The notes under the pieces are model-generated. The model was given only the letters and a program-made list of their open reading frames with translations, did no database searches and was not told the origin of the DNA. A DNA stretch of 6,009 nt from Clostridiaceae bacterium (GTDB taxonomy: Bacteria; Bacillota; Clostridia; Saccharofermentanales; UBA5734): contig JAAYKS010000301.1 in the NCBI GenBank assembly GCA_012522285.1, positions 1 through 6,009 of the forward strand. The letters are read 5' to 3'. This document shows positions 5,156 to 6,009 of the stretch, one piece after another. A program made the translations under genes and the position numbers. Positions within the stretch are counted from its first letter, which is position 1. Every line of letters starts with the position of its first letter.

Positions 5156-6009
5156 ATGAACAAAATAACAAAACGCATTTTAGAGAAGATTGGGCAACCA
5201 GCGCTGCTTGAACAACTGTCTGGACTGTCTCCGTCTGATCTTAACTCTTTATTCCTCGAGATCAACAAAGCACAGACAAATAAACTTACGCCAGCTGACG
5301 TACTCAAAAGCTATCGAAAAAATCGCTTTGTAGTCCCCAGTGCGCTTGACCCTGTACGGTTTTATCAGCTTGAAGCGGATATGACACGCGCGGCGAGAGC
5401 GGACGGCATAATGCCGGTGTTGCTCTCCCCTGTTGCCCCACTTGGAAGCTGTTCCGTTTTTGGTTGTGTCGATCAAAACAATGTCATGGCTGCAACAAGA
5501 GGCTGTGAAGTTCTTTCAGACACGAGCAATGTGCTTGCCATCTATTTAGCCGCAAAAATAGGAAGCGGCGAAATTGACAACAGCAATGGCGTACATGTCT
5601 GCGCTTTGAATCGATTGATCAGAACGCAGGCCTTTGAGGGAGCCGGACGATTTGCCCACTTTGGCGTGTTTTGCATCGTTTCTTCTGGAAAGGACACCGG
5701 GTCTTATTCTTGTGAGGTGGACCTGCTCACAAAGCAACTGTCCTTTTACCGCCAATTTTTCAAAACCGGATATGATGCAGACATGACGATTGTTTTAAAA
5801 AAACGCAGTGGATATACCGATACGGACGGCTTTTTCGCAAAAATGTTGCAACTGATGCAACGGCAGCTTCCTCATGTTCCGATTACAACTGACGATAGCA
5901 ATACAGATAACAACTATTACAAGGGTGTTAATTTTAAGATATATATGCACACAAAAACCGGGGCTATTGAAGTAGGCGATGGTGGCTTTACTGATTGGAC
6001 ACAAAAAAT
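5156..6009 (+). CDS. Conserved-looking protein of unknown function, 3' end beyond window
   Basis: An uninterrupted frame from ATG 5156 to the window edge (284 codons, no stop). GAGGT (5146-5150) lies five bases before the ATG, a good RBS. The first about 65 residues look helical (MNKITKRILEKIG...LSPSDLNSLFLEINKAQ). A stretch near 90-130 follows (SPVAPLGSCSVFGCVDQN, then TRGCEVLSDTSNVLAIYLA), and later YYKGVNFKIYM and GDGGFTDWTQK at the cut end. The regular alternation of predicted helices and strands and the polar Gly-rich motifs suggest a folded cytosolic enzyme; there is no signal peptide or membrane segment. YYKG..F and the Gly-rich GDGGF faintly recall the histidyl-tRNA synthetase-like class II core (YYTG..F and GGRYD), but this is a weak visual analogy, not an identification. 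Composition is near 42-45% GC on lines counted by hand, against about 57% in the upstream genes, hinting at different ancestry. It is 82 nt past the lipase-like gene. Confidence 0.75.
   Translation, partial: MNKITKRILEKIGQPALLEQLSGLSPSDLNSLFLEINKAQTNKLTPADVLKSYRKNRFVVPSALDPVRFYQLEADMTRAARADGIMPVLLSPVAPLGSCSVFGCVDQNNVMAATRGCEVLSDTSNVLAIYLAAKIGSGEIDNSNGVHVCALNRLIRTQAFEGAGRFAHFGVFCIVSSGKDTGSYSCEVDLLTKQLSFYRQFFKTGYDADMTIVLKKRSGYTDTDGFFAKMLQLMQRQLPHVPITTDDSNTDNNYYKGVNFKIYMHTKTGAIEVGDGGFTDWTQK

Overview
The window looks like chromosomal DNA of a bacterium with fairly high GC (about 57% on lines counted by hand). It has strong purine-rich Shine-Dalgarno sites, near-consensus sigma-70/sigma-A type promoters, GTG starts and short gene overlaps. 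A Gram-positive Firmicute of the Clostridia type would fit, but that assignment is inference; no rRNA, tRNA or taxon-specific gene is present.

Leftward block (minus strand, about 2560 down to 1). From an extended -10 promoter near 2550, a roughly 250-nt leader full of hairpins, one of them shaped like an intrinsic terminator, leads into a CNNM/CorC-type membrane protein (DUF21, two CBS domains, CorC_HlyC domain). Its stop codon lies inside the start of a small serine-recombinase homologue that has lost the nucleophilic serine. Next comes a near-consensus promoter whose -35 box overlaps that gene's stop codon. It drives a further gene whose very basic N-terminus (48 codons) runs off the left edge.

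Rightward block (plus strand, 2639 to 5073). A CorA-type Mg2+/Co2+ channel gene overlaps by 4 nt a secreted alpha/beta-hydrolase of the lecithin:cholesterol acyltransferase (LCAT)-like lipase/acyltransferase type. The two are probably translated together. The CNNM/CorC and CorA genes are divergent and share the 344-nt region 2295-2638, so the centre of the window is best read as a divalent-cation (probably Mg2+) transport locus with one shared control region.

Right edge (5156 to the end). Base composition drops to the mid-40s %GC, and an unrelated gene, cut by the window end, encodes a conserved-looking protein I cannot name with confidence.

No insertion sequence, CRISPR array, tRNA or rRNA was seen. 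The least ordinary items are the catalytically degenerate recombinase coupled to a cation transporter gene, and the long leader with overlapping, mutually exclusive hairpins.
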